DNA from: Sporomusa silvacetica DSM 10669
GTDB taxonomy: Bacteria > Bacillota > Negativicutes > Sporomusales > Sporomusaceae
Reading direction: 5' to 3'
NCBI RefSeq assembly: GCF_002257705.1
Contig: NZ_LSLK01000163.1
Location: 55,072-119,071, forward strand
DNA length: 64,000 bases
The position numbers and the translations under genes are program-made. Positions 7,726 to 17,398 of the stretch are shown here, one piece after another. A model generated the notes under the pieces. The model saw nothing but the letters and a program-made list of their open reading frames with translations. It was not told where the DNA came from and ran no database searches. Each line of letters starts with the position of its first letter. The first letter of the stretch is position 1.

Positions 7726-9999
7726 TTAAATCTTTGTAATTTTTACAATCGAATACGTTTCAACCACACCAGTGATACCGCAGAGAGCACCCAAAACGCT
7801 AGAACCACCAGCTGCTGACTGAATCCAATGCTGTAACTCAAATACTTTCGCCGCAGAAATAGTGAATTTTGCGTATAAGGTGGATGATGCCCCATTGGCG
7901 TAAGTACCTGTCGAAGTAAGGCAATTATTTCCATATGCAATAGTAGTTGAATCTGTAATATTTTGCAAACGAGTACGATTGTTTCCAGCTGCATAAACAG
8001 GAGCGACAGCTTCAATAAGATATGTTCCAGATTGAAGTGTAAATTGATTACTAGATAGCGTTACTATACTGTCAGTATCAACTTTGATTGTATTGAGGTC
8101 GCGCGTATTCCAGGTACTAGCAGTTCCAGATCCTCCACTTGTTCCAGACGTTTTTTCATCTGTAATAATGGCGTATGACGGGCTACTGTTTGAAGTGGTT
8201 GTAATTGACAAATTGGCACTACCGTCAAAACTACCGCTACCAGTTACATCACCTGATAAAGTAATTGTTCTTGCAGTAGCTAACTTTGTAGCAGTAGCCG
8301 CATTGCCTGTTAGCGCCCCCACAACTCCACCTGCTGCAGTTATTGCACCGGTAACGCCAAGAGTACTTGCCATAGTTACAGCACCGGTGAAAGCGGCCCC
8401 TGCAAGCGCTGCTTTTTCTGTACCCAATTCATTAAGCGCCGCCTGCACTGTGGTTGCACTTATAGTACCACTAGCCGTATTAGTTATGGCGCTTGCATCG
8501 TGTGCCGCAGCCGTAGCGGCTATATGGGTGGTCGCATTTGTAGCAGTTGCCGCATTCCCGGTGATAGTAGTCTGAACAGGATGCACATGCCCTTCTCTTG
8601 CAAATTTCCCATTATCAGTACCTACCGCAGCTGTCCCAGCAATTAAAGGGGTGGCTGCCGATGCCATTGCATGACCGTATTCTGTGGCCGAGGCTATGCC
8701 GTAGGTAGTGGCTGTCGATGCATGGTCTATAGGTGCTTTAGTTGAATCAGCAACCGTTATATTAGCGCTCCCATCAAATGACACGCCATTAATTGTTCTT
8801 GCAGTAGCTAAAATAGTAGCAGTTGCTGCATTGCCTGAGCAAGTAGTTGCTGTTGTAGCACTCGTAGCTGTTGTTGCTGTTGCGGCATTACCTGTTATAG
8901 TCGTCTGAGCTGGATGCACATGCCCTTCTCTAGCAAATTTACCATTGTCAGTTCCTATTGCTGCAGTTCCAGCAACTAATGGTGTTGCTGCTGACGCCAT
9001 TGCATGACCGTATACCGATGCTGTAGATATCCCGTAGGTTGTAGCAGAAGAAGAATGTGCGTTAGCAGCTTTGTCACTTGCCAACTCTGCAATTGCTGCT
9101 TGAACTGTAGTAGCAGCTACATCACCAGTGGCGGTGCATGAAATAGCTGTAGCCGCATGAGCACCGGCTGTATTTGCAATATGGCTAGTCGCGTTTGTAG
9201 CTGTTGCCGCATTACCTGTTATATCTGTCGGCAGCGCCCCGCTGGAATTAAGCTTTAACAGCTTATTGGCCGCTGCTGTACTAACAATTAAATCATTCAG
9301 GGTTTGCAACGTCGTTGCTGGCGCAGTATACCAGGCCGATTTACCAGTGACACTTTTTATCATGTAGCCCAGCATACTCAAAAGATTCGTCAGTGTATTA
9401 GCCCCTGTTGCTGCTGTTGTCGTGTCAGTGATGGTACGGTTGCCGATAATCAAGTCTGTTGCAGCACCATTCTCTAATCCATCGCTCCCCAGTTGCGGAC
9501 CATTGCTACCGGTGCCATCATGGGTATGCGACTGCAGCATTCCCACTGTCACTAATCCGCTTGTACTAAGCGTGGCAGAGACGGTAGACGTATTACTTAC
9601 CGCTATATAGTAATTGAATTCTTGCGATACTGTGACGCTGCTGCCCGCTTCCGGTAAATAGTCCGGCGCGGAGTCCGTGGTGGCCGAATATAATATTTCC
9701 CCATCATCAGGATCTGTTGCAAATACTCCTAATTCACGCACGTAAAAACCGGCCGTTAAACCTGAATTGGTTACAACGCCGGTTATAGTCGTTACATTAT
9801 CACTTGCCGAGATACCACTGATTGATATATTTTGCTGCGGAGAAATTAAATCCGTCAAAGCTTCCAAACTCTGCCCATCAGCCAGGACACCAGAACCAAT
9901 TTTCATTTTTGTCAGCGTCAATGTAGTTTGTCCCGCGTCAACCTTTGCCTGCAAGGCTTGTCCTTTTGTTGTTAGGACGCCACCTGACCAATTTGCCAT
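7726..9999 (-). CDS. Tail fibre protein
   Basis: 757 residues. The N-terminal ~160 residues match tail-collar/DUF3751-type fibre proteins (WSGGVLTTKGQAL, YVRELGVFA) that attach to the baseplate. The shaft is Ala/Thr-rich with many GNAATAT units and two long near-identical repeats 111 residues apart. The C-terminal ~130 residues are a beta-rich tip (CGITGVVETYSIVKITKI at the end) and probably contact the host receptor. It lies right after gpI, as H does in P2. No separate tail-fibre assembly chaperone is seen next to it. Confidence 0.88.
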   Translation of the reverse strand: MANWSGGVLTTKGQALQAKVDAGQTTLTLTKMKIGSGVLADGQSLEALTDLISPQQNISISGISASDNVTTITGVVTNSGLTAGFYVRELGVFATDPDDGEILYSATTDSAPDYLPEAGSSVTVSQEFNYYIAVSNTSTVSATLSTSGLVTVGMLQSHTHDGTGSNGPQLGSDGLENGAATDLIIGNRTITDTTTAATGANTLTNLLSMLGYMIKSVTGKSAWYTAPATTLQTLNDLIVSTAAANKLLKLNSSGALPTDITGNAATATNATSHIANTAGAHAATAISCTATGDVAATTVQAAIAELASDKAANAHSSSATTYGISTASVYGHAMASAATPLVAGTAAIGTDNGKFAREGHVHPAQTTITGNAATATTATSATTATTCSGNAATATILATARTINGVSFDGSANITVADSTKAPIDHASTATTYGIASATEYGHAMASAATPLIAGTAAVGTDNGKFAREGHVHPVQTTITGNAATATNATTHIAATAAAHDASAITNTASGTISATTVQAALNELGTEKAALAGAAFTGAVTMASTLGVTGAITAAGGVVGALTGNAATATKLATARTITLSGDVTGSGSFDGSANLSITTTSNSSPSYAIITDEKTSGTSGGSGTASTWNTRDLNTIKVDTDSIVTLSSNQFTLQSGTYLIEAVAPVYAAGNNRTRLQNITDSTTIAYGNNCLTSTGTYANGASSTLYAKFTISAAKVFELQHWIQSAAGGSSVLGALCGITGVVETYSIVKITKI
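8552..8708 (-). repeat. Tail-fibre internal repeat, distal copy
   Basis: Encodes YGHAMASAATP...DNGKFAREGHVHP...TTITGNAATAT. It matches the copy at 8885-9041 at an exact offset of 333 nt (111 codons), with many synonymous differences, so protein sequence is conserved more than DNA. Confidence 0.8.
8885..9041 (-). repeat. Tail-fibre internal repeat, proximal copy
   Basis: Partner of the repeat at 8552-8708; both encode the GKFAREGHVHP block that is typical of shaft/knob units in phage fibres. Confidence 0.8.
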
Positions 10000-10010
10000 A
10001 TTTTCACCCC

Positions 10011-10652
10011 CTACATCGTTGTTTTTCGATGAATATGCATTGCTGCACCTAGATACTGTGCGTTCGTAATATCCGACATGTTAAAGAAAATCGGATGAAT
10101 ATCGACTTTTCGATGCACGCTGTTCAGAATGCCAAAATAAATACTACCTTCTATGGTTCGAGTTAACGATACGCCGTCCAGCCAAGACCGAGTATTCTTC
10201 ACTTTATCGATCGCTTTTTTAAGCCGGGTATATGTATCGGCGTCAATCATCTGTCCGCCAATTTTTACAACCCGGAAGTAATATGGATCGCCGCCATAGT
10301 CGAACCATTCCTGTACCTCTGCATCTTCCAGTATGGCCGTAACAACTAACTTAACAGCATAAGGCGTGCCTTTGTGCCGATGTGCGTCAATACTGGTTTT
10401 AACCAATGCTCTTTTCTGTGTTAACGTCAGGTCTGGCTCATAGAAGTCCACATGATATTGCCAAGCTAAGAGGTCAATTACATTCTCAGATAGTTCATCG
10501 ATCCGGACTAATATAGTGCATTCTTTTATAGCGTTACTGACTTCCTGCAGCTGCGGGGTAACAGCGGCGCTAATGGCCTGCACCTGGACATCGCCGGAAA
10601 TACTGGAAGGGATTAAGTCAAGCCAAGACACATCGTAAATACTCTTGGTCAT
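10011..10652 (-). CDS. Baseplate protein gpI (P2-like)
   Basis: 213 residues. The family pattern is clear: N-terminal SWLDLIPSSI, then ELSENVIDLLAWQYHVDFY, KRALVKTSIDAHRHKGTP and the WFDYGGDPYYFRV block. In P2-type tails gpI closes the baseplate wedge and connects it to the fibre. Its start overlaps the end of gpJ, and the fibre gene follows directly. Confidence 0.9.
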   Translation of the reverse strand: MTKSIYDVSWLDLIPSSISGDVQVQAISAAVTPQLQEVSNAIKECTILVRIDELSENVIDLLAWQYHVDFYEPDLTLTQKRALVKTSIDAHRHKGTPYAVKLVVTAILEDAEVQEWFDYGGDPYYFRVVKIGGQMIDADTYTRLKKAIDKVKNTRSWLDGVSLTRTIEGSIYFGILNSVHRKVDIHPIFFNMSDITNAQYLGAAMHIHRKTTM

Positions 10653-11764
10653 GATTCAATCCCCCCATAATTAATCGTAGTTGTCGATTCTTTAGCCACC
10701 TGGCTATCCGTCAATGCCAAGTATGTAGGCGATGTTACTGTTACTCGTTTGGCACCAGCTGCTTTCATTTTGTAGATTAATTCCGACGGATCAATATCGC
10801 GCCCCAGTTCGGCTTTTTGCCAGGTAATGTAGGTGGTTACTACTGCTTCTATGGCTGTTTGCAAAGCCGATGCTACGCTTTCATTCGTTTTGTCAATCCA
10901 ATAGCTCACATCAATACTATACGATACTTGTTCTGGCACTAACACCTGCACATTGTCAGTCAACGGCCGAATTTTTTCATCATTGCAAATTTCCAGTACA
11001 GCGTCTAGGATTTCCTGCCCCGGTATTTCTCCCCCGGTTACTAGCGGATAAATAGCCACTACACCGGCGCTGGGAGAAGTTACCGATACATCAATAATTG
11101 TACTGGATGCTGTTTTTGCCCAATATTCATATGCACCGGTAGGCCCAGCTGTAGAGAAACTTTCCGGCGCTTGCTGAATTCGTTCCCTGTAGGCGTCGTC
11201 AGTTTCCTCATCTGTACCGCCTTCACTTTCGGTTATGTTCGTTGCTGATACAATATAAGAGATTGGCTTTACTAATGTAGTGATAGTACCAACTGCATAA
11301 CCGTTGCCCTTCGCCCCTGCTTTAGTACATTGTACTTTAACATCAGCATATAACGAACCTGCTGTTATTGTTGACTCTGCTGCTGTGGCAAAAAATACAC
11401 CATCTCCAGATGTAACAAGTCGTCCCGCGGGAATCGTAACTGATAAAGTACGGACTGCTAATAGGCTAAATCGCATTGTCGCGGTAGCCGCTGTAGCCGC
11501 AATGCGATTGCAACCTACCAATACCCCGATATGGTCCAAAAAATCAGCAGCAGCATAAGCCAATAGGTTTTGCTTCGCGGAATAATCAATGACTGCCCGT
11601 TGCCCTGTAATAATTGGGACTTCCGACTGCAGTAGTTTTTTGCGTGGATCGGCGTCGGCCAGTGTTATTCCGCTGGTTTCTTCGTACTGATCAATGATTT
11701 CTGTTTCGATTGTCGATGAATCTTTTTCTGCAAATGTAATGTCTGGTAAATTAAAATTAGCCAT
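10649..11764 (-). CDS. Baseplate wedge protein gpJ (P2-like)
   Basis: 371 residues, baseplate_J family: ARKKLLQ-type N-terminus (ADPRKKLLQSEVPI), LLAYAAADFLDHIG, and the EETDDAYRERI motif in the middle domain. It forms the wedge with gpW and gpI. The start overlaps the gp25-like gene, and the end overlaps gpI by four bases, so the three are translationally coupled. Confidence 0.92.
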   Translation of the reverse strand: MANFNLPDITFAEKDSSTIETEIIDQYEETSGITLADADPRKKLLQSEVPIITGQRAVIDYSAKQNLLAYAAADFLDHIGVLVGCNRIAATAATATMRFSLLAVRTLSVTIPAGRLVTSGDGVFFATAAESTITAGSLYADVKVQCTKAGAKGNGYAVGTITTLVKPISYIVSATNITESEGGTDEETDDAYRERIQQAPESFSTAGPTGAYEYWAKTASSTIIDVSVTSPSAGVVAIYPLVTGGEIPGQEILDAVLEICNDEKIRPLTDNVQVLVPEQVSYSIDVSYWIDKTNESVASALQTAIEAVVTTYITWQKAELGRDIDPSELIYKMKAAGAKRVTVTSPTYLALTDSQVAKESTTTINYGGIES

Positions 11765-12071
11765 CTATAATCCTCACTTTCACGGAGGGATTCAAAACGC
11801 CTTCGGACCCATCGATAGTAATACTGGTAACCTGGACACGCGGCTCATAGGTAGTGATTGCCGAAATTAGCCTGGAGGCAAGCAAGGCTTTAACAATATT
11901 CATCGGCCTGTCAAGCAAACTGCCATCCCAGGCAAACCCTCTATCCATCGGGCAAGAGTATACCACTGACGCCAGAATCATGGCCACGTTTTGCAATATT
12001 TCTTCATCGCCGGTCGCGCCAAAATTAATCTCTAAGCCACTCGATGAACTGACTTCATAGGTTGTGGCCAT
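11757..12071 (-). CDS. Baseplate wedge protein gpW/gp25-like
   Basis: 104 residues with the gp25-like lysozyme-fold core: EEILQNVAMILAS, then CPMDRGFAWDG and the IVKALLASRLISAI helix, ending in a beta strand pair. Catalytic lysozyme residues are not expected in this structural family. It joins gpJ in the wedge, and overlaps the next gene by eight bases. Confidence 0.85.
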   Translation of the reverse strand: MATTYEVSSSSGLEINFGATGDEEILQNVAMILASVVYSCPMDRGFAWDGSLLDRPMNIVKALLASRLISAITTYEPRVQVTSITIDGSEGVLNPSVKVRIIDG

Positions 12072-12072
12072 C

Positions 12073-12636
12073 TCATTCCTCCTTCGGCAGCTTGACGTAT
12101 TCTGTCAGGCTAACGCTCACGGAAGCTACTAACAAGCTACCTTTATTGTCATAGGTCTTGTGTGTTTCACTCAATTGAGTTATTACCCAAGCGTTTGCCG
12201 TCACGGCATTGCCACCGATGGTAAACATACAAACAACGCCATTATCTCTGAGTTGTCGTAACTTTTTTAGTTCATCCACCGGCTCAACGCCTAGCATTGT
12301 AGTTAAAAATATGGAAAAGCTGATGGTTTCCAGGCCGGGACCGATAAATTCTAGGATTGGTTTCTTATCAATACCGATAATTTCATGGGTGGCCCATCTG
12401 CCAGCAGAATCCCGTTTAAAATCGTCAAAAGTCATCACTTTGAATTCCGAGCTATCCGATGAGCCTGTCAAACTATATCCAGCAACACTCACAGCAACGC
12501 CACTGGACGATTGCGAAACGTTGACTAGACCACCGATACTATAGGTATTTTCAACCCCTGACGAATCATAAGAGGATTCAAAAACAACCTCTATATCCTG
12601 GTCGTTTAGTTTGCCGCTTAGTATGCTTATGGACAT
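12073..12636 (-). CDS. Tail protein gpU-like (P2)
   Basis: 187 residues. The C-terminal two thirds resemble P2 gpU: RWATHEIIGIDKKP, then FIGPGLETISFSIFL and a DELKKLRQLRDNG helix. P2 gpU caps the tail or serves as tail terminator/baseplate partner. The gene lies between spike V and wedge W here, a different place from P2, so the exact role may differ. Confidence 0.75.
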   Translation of the reverse strand: MSISILSGKLNDQDIEVVFESSYDSSGVENTYSIGGLVNVSQSSSGVAVSVAGYSLTGSSDSSEFKVMTFDDFKRDSAGRWATHEIIGIDKKPILEFIGPGLETISFSIFLTTMLGVEPVDELKKLRQLRDNGVVCMFTIGGNAVTANAWVITQLSETHKTYDNKGSLLVASVSVSLTEYVKLPKEE

Positions 12637-12651
12637 ATATAATCACCTGCC

Positions 12652-13137
12652 TTATGCTGGCGCACTGGTATTACTACCACCGGATGTTACACCGCCGTGA
12701 ACATGCGTTTTAAGCGATATGCCGCCAGCAATTACATCGCCGGTCACATTTACATTACCGCTGGCCACGATATTCACCGGTCCAGGCACATTGATTGTCA
12801 TGGTGCTAGAGGACCGGTCATACTCAACAACCGCACCATCACCAAACCGGATATATCGTTTTCCTTGCGCCCCGGCTTTGGGAGCGTTAGCCGTACCCCG
12901 AACACTAAACAATACGTACCCTTCGGCGTTACCGGTCGGCATGAACATACACATGACTTGTTCGTCGGGATCTGGTATCCAGTAGTCATCATCTTTGTAT
13001 GCTCCCCTTGCAGCTACCTGCATCCAAGGGGAAACAGTGTCGTCCAAATCATCGAACGCGACGCGAACCAATTGATTTGCATCATCAATGGCTGATACAG
13101 TTCCAACCCGGAATAAATTTTTAATCTGACTATCCAT
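12652..13137 (-). CDS. Baseplate spike gpV (membrane-piercing needle)
   Basis: 161 residues: an N-terminal OB-fold (LFRVGTVSAIDDANQLVRV, WMQVAARGA), then a beta-helical needle (STMTINVPGPVNIVASGN) and a tip with the HVHGG motif. The His-x-His tip binds an iron ion in P2 and phi92 spikes, sharpening the needle that punctures the outer membrane. A gram-negative-type outer envelope in the host fits this. Confidence 0.9.
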   Translation of the reverse strand: MDSQIKNLFRVGTVSAIDDANQLVRVAFDDLDDTVSPWMQVAARGAYKDDDYWIPDPDEQVMCMFMPTGNAEGYVLFSVRGTANAPKAGAQGKRYIRFGDGAVVEYDRSSSTMTINVPGPVNIVASGNVNVTGDVIAGGISLKTHVHGGVTSGGSNTSAPA

Positions 13138-14159
13138 TAATATCCCTCCAAACAGCGGCGTAATTGCAGACTAACTTCATAACCACTACCGCTCTGCCCA
13201 CGTGTTGCCTGAGTAATCAGCCAGTTACCATCAAACTTGCCAAAATTTTTCAGCGTCACTACCATGCTGGCCAATAGTCTGATATCTGCGGTAATCGTCA
13301 GGCTAAACTGCCAAGCCTTGCTGTTTTTCTCGCGCAAAGCTTTCTTTGCTTTCCGCTCGGCTTCAGCAGGACTGTCGAATTGTTCGCGCAAAACTAAAAC
13401 CCGCGTTGTTTCAGGCGGATTTGACGGTGTAAATGTATAGTCGTAGTTTTTACGGCCTTTCGGCGATCGGTATTTTATACGGCAAGCCCCATAAGTATCA
13501 TTTATTGTTGAGCGGCCGCTAAATTTTTTAATAGGAAATGTCAAACGGTTAATCGTCAATACTGGATCGACCTGCTCATATTTTGCTTCATCAAAAATTA
13601 TGACTTTCGAATCAGAAACCTTTAAGGCAAGCCCGGCATCCTGGCAAAGTTTCTGTAAGAACGGCAAATCCTGCTGTTCGGTTTGCTCGATACGGTCATA
13701 TTCCGGATCGTTCTCAACTTCATAATATAGTGTTAACCCCACGCCAGTGGCTATGTCGTTCGCTACGACAGAAAGCTTTGATTTTTCCCAAGCACGGTTT
13801 TTATCTTCGCCTTTTAAGGCCAAGGACTGGAACACTGAGAGGGCTTTGATAGTTACCTCTGACGGAGGGTAGCTGGACGAGATTTCATCAATTTCAAATG
13901 TACCGAGCGGCAGCTCATCCGCTTTGTCATCATCATTCCAGTTGTTACGTTTGATAGTAGCGGTCAGTTTTGCTCCTTTGTCCGGAAACCAGTCGCCGAT
14001 CCAGAGCTGTTGTTTATCTGCCAGCGTAATTTGCAAATCATCAGACTGACCGCTTAAGTTATCGGTATAGGTCCAACCTTTTAAATATGGCTGCAAATCC
14101 TCCGTTATATCTGTGCTCTCGTATTTAATTTCTAGCCATGCTTGTCGCGCTATTGTCAT
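13137..14159 (-). CDS. Baseplate hub gpD-like (late control D family)
   Basis: 340 residues, P2 gpD/T4 gp27-type hub that links the tail tube to spike V. Recognisable blocks: DITEDLQPYLKGWTYTDN, EIDEISSSYPPSEVTIKAL, YDRIEQTEQQDLPFLQKLC. It is overlapped at both ends (by gpX upstream and abutting V downstream), giving the usual X-D-V order. Confidence 0.88.
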   Translation of the reverse strand: MTIARQAWLEIKYESTDITEDLQPYLKGWTYTDNLSGQSDDLQITLADKQQLWIGDWFPDKGAKLTATIKRNNWNDDDKADELPLGTFEIDEISSSYPPSEVTIKALSVFQSLALKGEDKNRAWEKSKLSVVANDIATGVGLTLYYEVENDPEYDRIEQTEQQDLPFLQKLCQDAGLALKVSDSKVIIFDEAKYEQVDPVLTINRLTFPIKKFSGRSTINDTYGACRIKYRSPKGRKNYDYTFTPSNPPETTRVLVLREQFDSPAEAERKAKKALREKNSKAWQFSLTITADIRLLASMVVTLKNFGKFDGNWLITQATRGQSGSGYEVSLQLRRCLEGY

Positions 14160-14368
14160 GAGCTAGTTTTCCAGGGCGGCAGGCTTGATGATGTGGTAGT
14201 AGTCGAAGTGGGCACGGTCAATACTACCCCCGCACTAAAAATTACGGTGGTTACATGATCTGGATTGGCTTCGATCAGGTCCTGCATGAGGTATTCATCG
14301 CCGTAGAGTTTTTTTGCAATGGAGTCCCACATGTCACCCTGTTTTGTCGTATAGGTACTAGCTGCCAT
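14156..14368 (-). CDS. Tail protein gpX (LysM-like)
   Basis: 70 residues. An N-terminal LysM-type fold: YTTKQGDMWDSIAKKLYG, then LIEANPDHV and VLTVP. The Thr/Ser-rich tail is disordered. P2 gpX works at the hub-tube interface. Overlaps the end of the tape-measure gene by 11 bases and the next gene by four. Confidence 0.9.
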   Translation of the reverse strand: MAASTYTTKQGDMWDSIAKKLYGDEYLMQDLIEANPDHVTTVIFSAGVVLTVPTSTTTTSSSLPPWKTSS

Positions 14369-17228
14369 AGCTTACCCTCCCTTGCTGATGCACTACGTCT
14401 TTTAGGCGGTCCATAAAGCTATCCTGCTGCCTTTGTAATTCCGGCATGATCTCTTCACGATTTGCGCCATTTATGACCGGTGCAAAGGTTATTTTATAGG
14501 TATCGCCTCCACCGCCTGCACCTAGCATGTCACCAGCTTTTTGCCAAATTGAAGGGCTATTATCCTGACTGGAAGTATTAATTCCAAGTAGGTCACCTGT
14601 CTGCTGCCATAATGATATTGACCGAGCAGAACCATCTATAGGAATTGCGGCTTCTTTCGATTTCTCGGCAAATGTAGTTAAGAATGCTCCTTGGCCGTAA
14701 ATTCCGCCAACTGCGTTGGAAGCAATATCTACACTGCCGCCTCCAGCCTGCATACCTGCACTAAAGCTACCGCTCGCTCCACCAATTAAATTACTTACAA
14801 AACTTCCGGCACTACTGATTGCACTGGATATGGCATTCGGTATCTGACCAACCCAATTGACTACCGAAGTATAAATGTTAGATCCCCAGGCATCGACAGT
14901 TTGTAAAAAGCCATCTAATGCTGCTGCCGCATTTGCCGGTAATTCGGTAAAAATTTGGATCGTACTATTAACCCCATTGCCAATCGCAGTCGTCATTGCG
15001 GTGCCAGTTGCTACGGCAAAAATATAAACTTCACCTGGTAAGGCTGAAATATAACCAACCATATTGGTTACACCAGAAGCTATATACTCTGACGTAGTGT
15101 TTATACCGTTTTGTATTCCAGCTACTAAAGCCGTACCCGTATTAACAGCAAAAACAGTTACACGTCCCGGCAGGTTAGCAATATAACCAATCATATAGCC
15201 AACACCAAATGCAACAGCCTGTGCAGTTTCAGTAACAGCTACAGTTATTCGACCCGGTAGAGCAGCAACATAGTTAATTGCCGAATTTATACCCGATGAA
15301 ATGCTGGATGATAAATTACCGGCAAACTGTGCTCCTGCATTATAAGCATTACTAAATTTACTTTGCACATACGATGTGAATTGACCAACCGCAGCGGAGG
15401 GATCATTCCAGAGGGTTACAAACCAAGCTTTGACGGTTTCCCAGTTAGCGATTATTCCAACACCCGCTCCAACAAGCAAACCTATCGGCCCAGTTACGAA
15501 GAATAATATTTTCGCTGTCGGGTTATCCCACATGGTTTCGCAAAACGCCTTAACTTTGTCAAAGTTCTGGTATAACAAATACCCTGCTGCAACTATAGCT
15601 GCTAAACCCGCCACAATCCATACAACAGGACAGCCGTACAATGAAGCGTTAAATAACCATTGGCCAGCGGCAGCTGCTTTTGACGCACCGGCTGACATTA
15701 GCATAGAGGTTTTATTTATAACCATTTGAGCGTTTTGACTGGCTAATAGTAACTTAACACCGGCAACAGTATCCTTATATTGATTAATACTAAATGATGT
15801 AGCCAGCCACGCAAGCCGAAACCCAACCAAACCCGCCGTAGTAATGACAATCGCATTCGTTAACTGTGGATGCTCCTGCCTAAACGCCGCTAAATGCTGT
15901 GCTCCCGCTTGGAACGCTCCCGATATTTGGACTATAGCTGGCAGAAATACTTGTCCTAAGGATATTCCTGTTTCAGCTGTCGACTGTTTAACAGCGTCGA
16001 TCGAGGAGGCCGTTAGTTTTAATTTCGCAGCAAATTCCTTTTCCATGCTGCCTTGGCGAGCAGAGTCATTTAACAAATCCATGTTACCACGTAGTTTATC
16101 CATGCCAGATGCTAATGCTGAAATATCATCCTGGTATTCAGCGCCAAACAGGCCAGTTAGTGTCTCGGCCTGCTGCGCTTTATCTAGTCCTTTAATTTGA
16201 TCAAGCAAACTAAACAACGTGCCTTTAGAATCCATCATGTAAGACGCCTGAAGTTCTCGTGCATCTATACCAAGTTGAACCAGTGTTTCCTGAAAAGGTT
16301 TTGCTTGACTTGGAGCGGTTGCCAAACGATTCATAAGAGCATTTAAGCCGGTTGCTGCAGTTTCAGGAGTTTTGCCTAAATCCAGCATTGTCGTCCCCAG
16401 GGCTGCGAGTTCGTTATTTGAAAATGTTGACTGTGCTGCAGTACCACTAATACGTTGCAATACCTCAATGATTTCAGGGCCTTTTGCTGTAGTCTGATCG
16501 TCTAAATAGTTGACGGTATCAGCAAGGTCTTTTATCTGTGCCCTGCCTTCCGCGGTATCTATTTTTATCCCACGGATATTAGCAATTTTGGCCATCTGTT
16601 CAGCTATAACGTCGCCGCTGCCTTCAAAGGCGACACCCATCTGGACCGACATTTTAACAAAGTCATTCAATGCATCGGCACCCTGAACACCCATCCTGGC
16701 TGCAGCTGCTGTAGTATCCGCCACAACACTGGGCATCATGCGAAGGTCACGGCTCAAATTCATCACATTTGACTGCATCTGGTAGTAGGTTGGTGTCAGC
16801 TCTCCGTTGTCATCCCTAGCTCCCTGAACTTGTTTAGCTACTCCGCCCATTGCTGTTTCAAAATCAATAGCCGCCTTGGTCGCTGCCATCAAAGGAGCTG
16901 CAGTTATTGCAGTATCAACCATACGCCCGCGAATTTGCGAAGAACGTTTACTGGCTTCGTTCTGCTGGCTCTGTGCCGCCATCAACCCAGATTGTGCTGA
17001 CCGTGTTTGCTCCAACTGGGCTTTCAGGCGTGCCTGGGCATTTTTATAGCTGTCAACATTAATAACCCCGCTGCTATATGCGACGTCCAGGGTTTTCAAA
17101 TTACTTCGCAGGGCTGCCGACTGCGCTCCCAAGGTATGCATTTGAGCGGAAGCGGAGGAAAAGGTACTCTGGAAACTAGCGCCCATTTTACCGGCAATTT
17201 CAAAAGCTACCTGAAATACCTTACTCAT
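14358..17228 (-). CDS. Tail tape measure protein (gpT-like)
   Basis: 956 residues. The N-terminal third is coiled-coil and carries the TIGR01760 core (AAARMGVQGADALNDF, GTTMLDLGKTPETAATGLNA). The middle contains hydrophobic segments (residues ~460-480, 525-550, 575-600) that may cross the host membrane on DNA ejection. The C-terminal third has repeated AALPGRITV/ANLPGRVTV-type units. It sets tail length. Its ATG overlaps the stop of the E' extension (ATGA), so it is translated in step with the chaperone. Confidence 0.9.
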   Translation of the reverse strand: MSKVFQVAFEIAGKMGASFQSTFSSASAQMHTLGAQSAALRSNLKTLDVAYSSGVINVDSYKNAQARLKAQLEQTRSAQSGLMAAQSQQNEASKRSSQIRGRMVDTAITAAPLMAATKAAIDFETAMGGVAKQVQGARDDNGELTPTYYQMQSNVMNLSRDLRMMPSVVADTTAAAARMGVQGADALNDFVKMSVQMGVAFEGSGDVIAEQMAKIANIRGIKIDTAEGRAQIKDLADTVNYLDDQTTAKGPEIIEVLQRISGTAAQSTFSNNELAALGTTMLDLGKTPETAATGLNALMNRLATAPSQAKPFQETLVQLGIDARELQASYMMDSKGTLFSLLDQIKGLDKAQQAETLTGLFGAEYQDDISALASGMDKLRGNMDLLNDSARQGSMEKEFAAKLKLTASSIDAVKQSTAETGISLGQVFLPAIVQISGAFQAGAQHLAAFRQEHPQLTNAIVITTAGLVGFRLAWLATSFSINQYKDTVAGVKLLLASQNAQMVINKTSMLMSAGASKAAAAGQWLFNASLYGCPVVWIVAGLAAIVAAGYLLYQNFDKVKAFCETMWDNPTAKILFFVTGPIGLLVGAGVGIIANWETVKAWFVTLWNDPSAAVGQFTSYVQSKFSNAYNAGAQFAGNLSSSISSGINSAINYVAALPGRITVAVTETAQAVAFGVGYMIGYIANLPGRVTVFAVNTGTALVAGIQNGINTTSEYIASGVTNMVGYISALPGEVYIFAVATGTAMTTAIGNGVNSTIQIFTELPANAAAALDGFLQTVDAWGSNIYTSVVNWVGQIPNAISSAISSAGSFVSNLIGGASGSFSAGMQAGGGSVDIASNAVGGIYGQGAFLTTFAEKSKEAAIPIDGSARSISLWQQTGDLLGINTSSQDNSPSIWQKAGDMLGAGGGGDTYKITFAPVINGANREEIMPELQRQQDSFMDRLKDVVHQQGRVSYGS

Positions 17229-17398
17229 TTTTTCCTCCTTTCCTCCATCAGTTCAATAGCATCTTGAATCCAAACATAAAAGTCTCGTATCGGCATTTCC
17301 ATCCAATACGAGACCTTTTCAAATTCAGTGAGAGATAATGCTGTTTTTCTTATTAGCTTGCCTGGGCGCTGACCGGCAAGGCCCAGTTGAACAAAAAA
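17225..17398 (-). CDS. E' extension of the tail assembly chaperone (made by -1 frameshift)
   Basis: From the slippery site the -1 frame reads on through TALSLTEFEKVSYWMEMP and DAIELMEERRKK to a TGA at 17225 that overlaps the tape-measure ATG. The combined product from 17667 would be 147 residues. P2-type phages make E and E+E' from the same slippery heptamer; the extension binds the tape measure. There is no start codon with a ribosome site for this stretch alone, which supports frameshift rather than separate initiation. Confidence 0.85.
   Translation of the reverse strand, partial: FFVQLGLAGQRPGKLIRKTALSLTEFEKVSYWMEMPIRDFYVWIQDAIELMEERRKK

Noticed and set aside
8552..9041. Spaced repeats that could be taken for a CRISPR array
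   Set aside because: They are in-frame coding repeats within the tail fibre, only two long copies, with diverged synonymous sites.
12652..13137. Frames on both strands of the spike gene that are equally long
   Set aside because: The spike OB-fold and HxH tip define the real frame; the others have no start signals.
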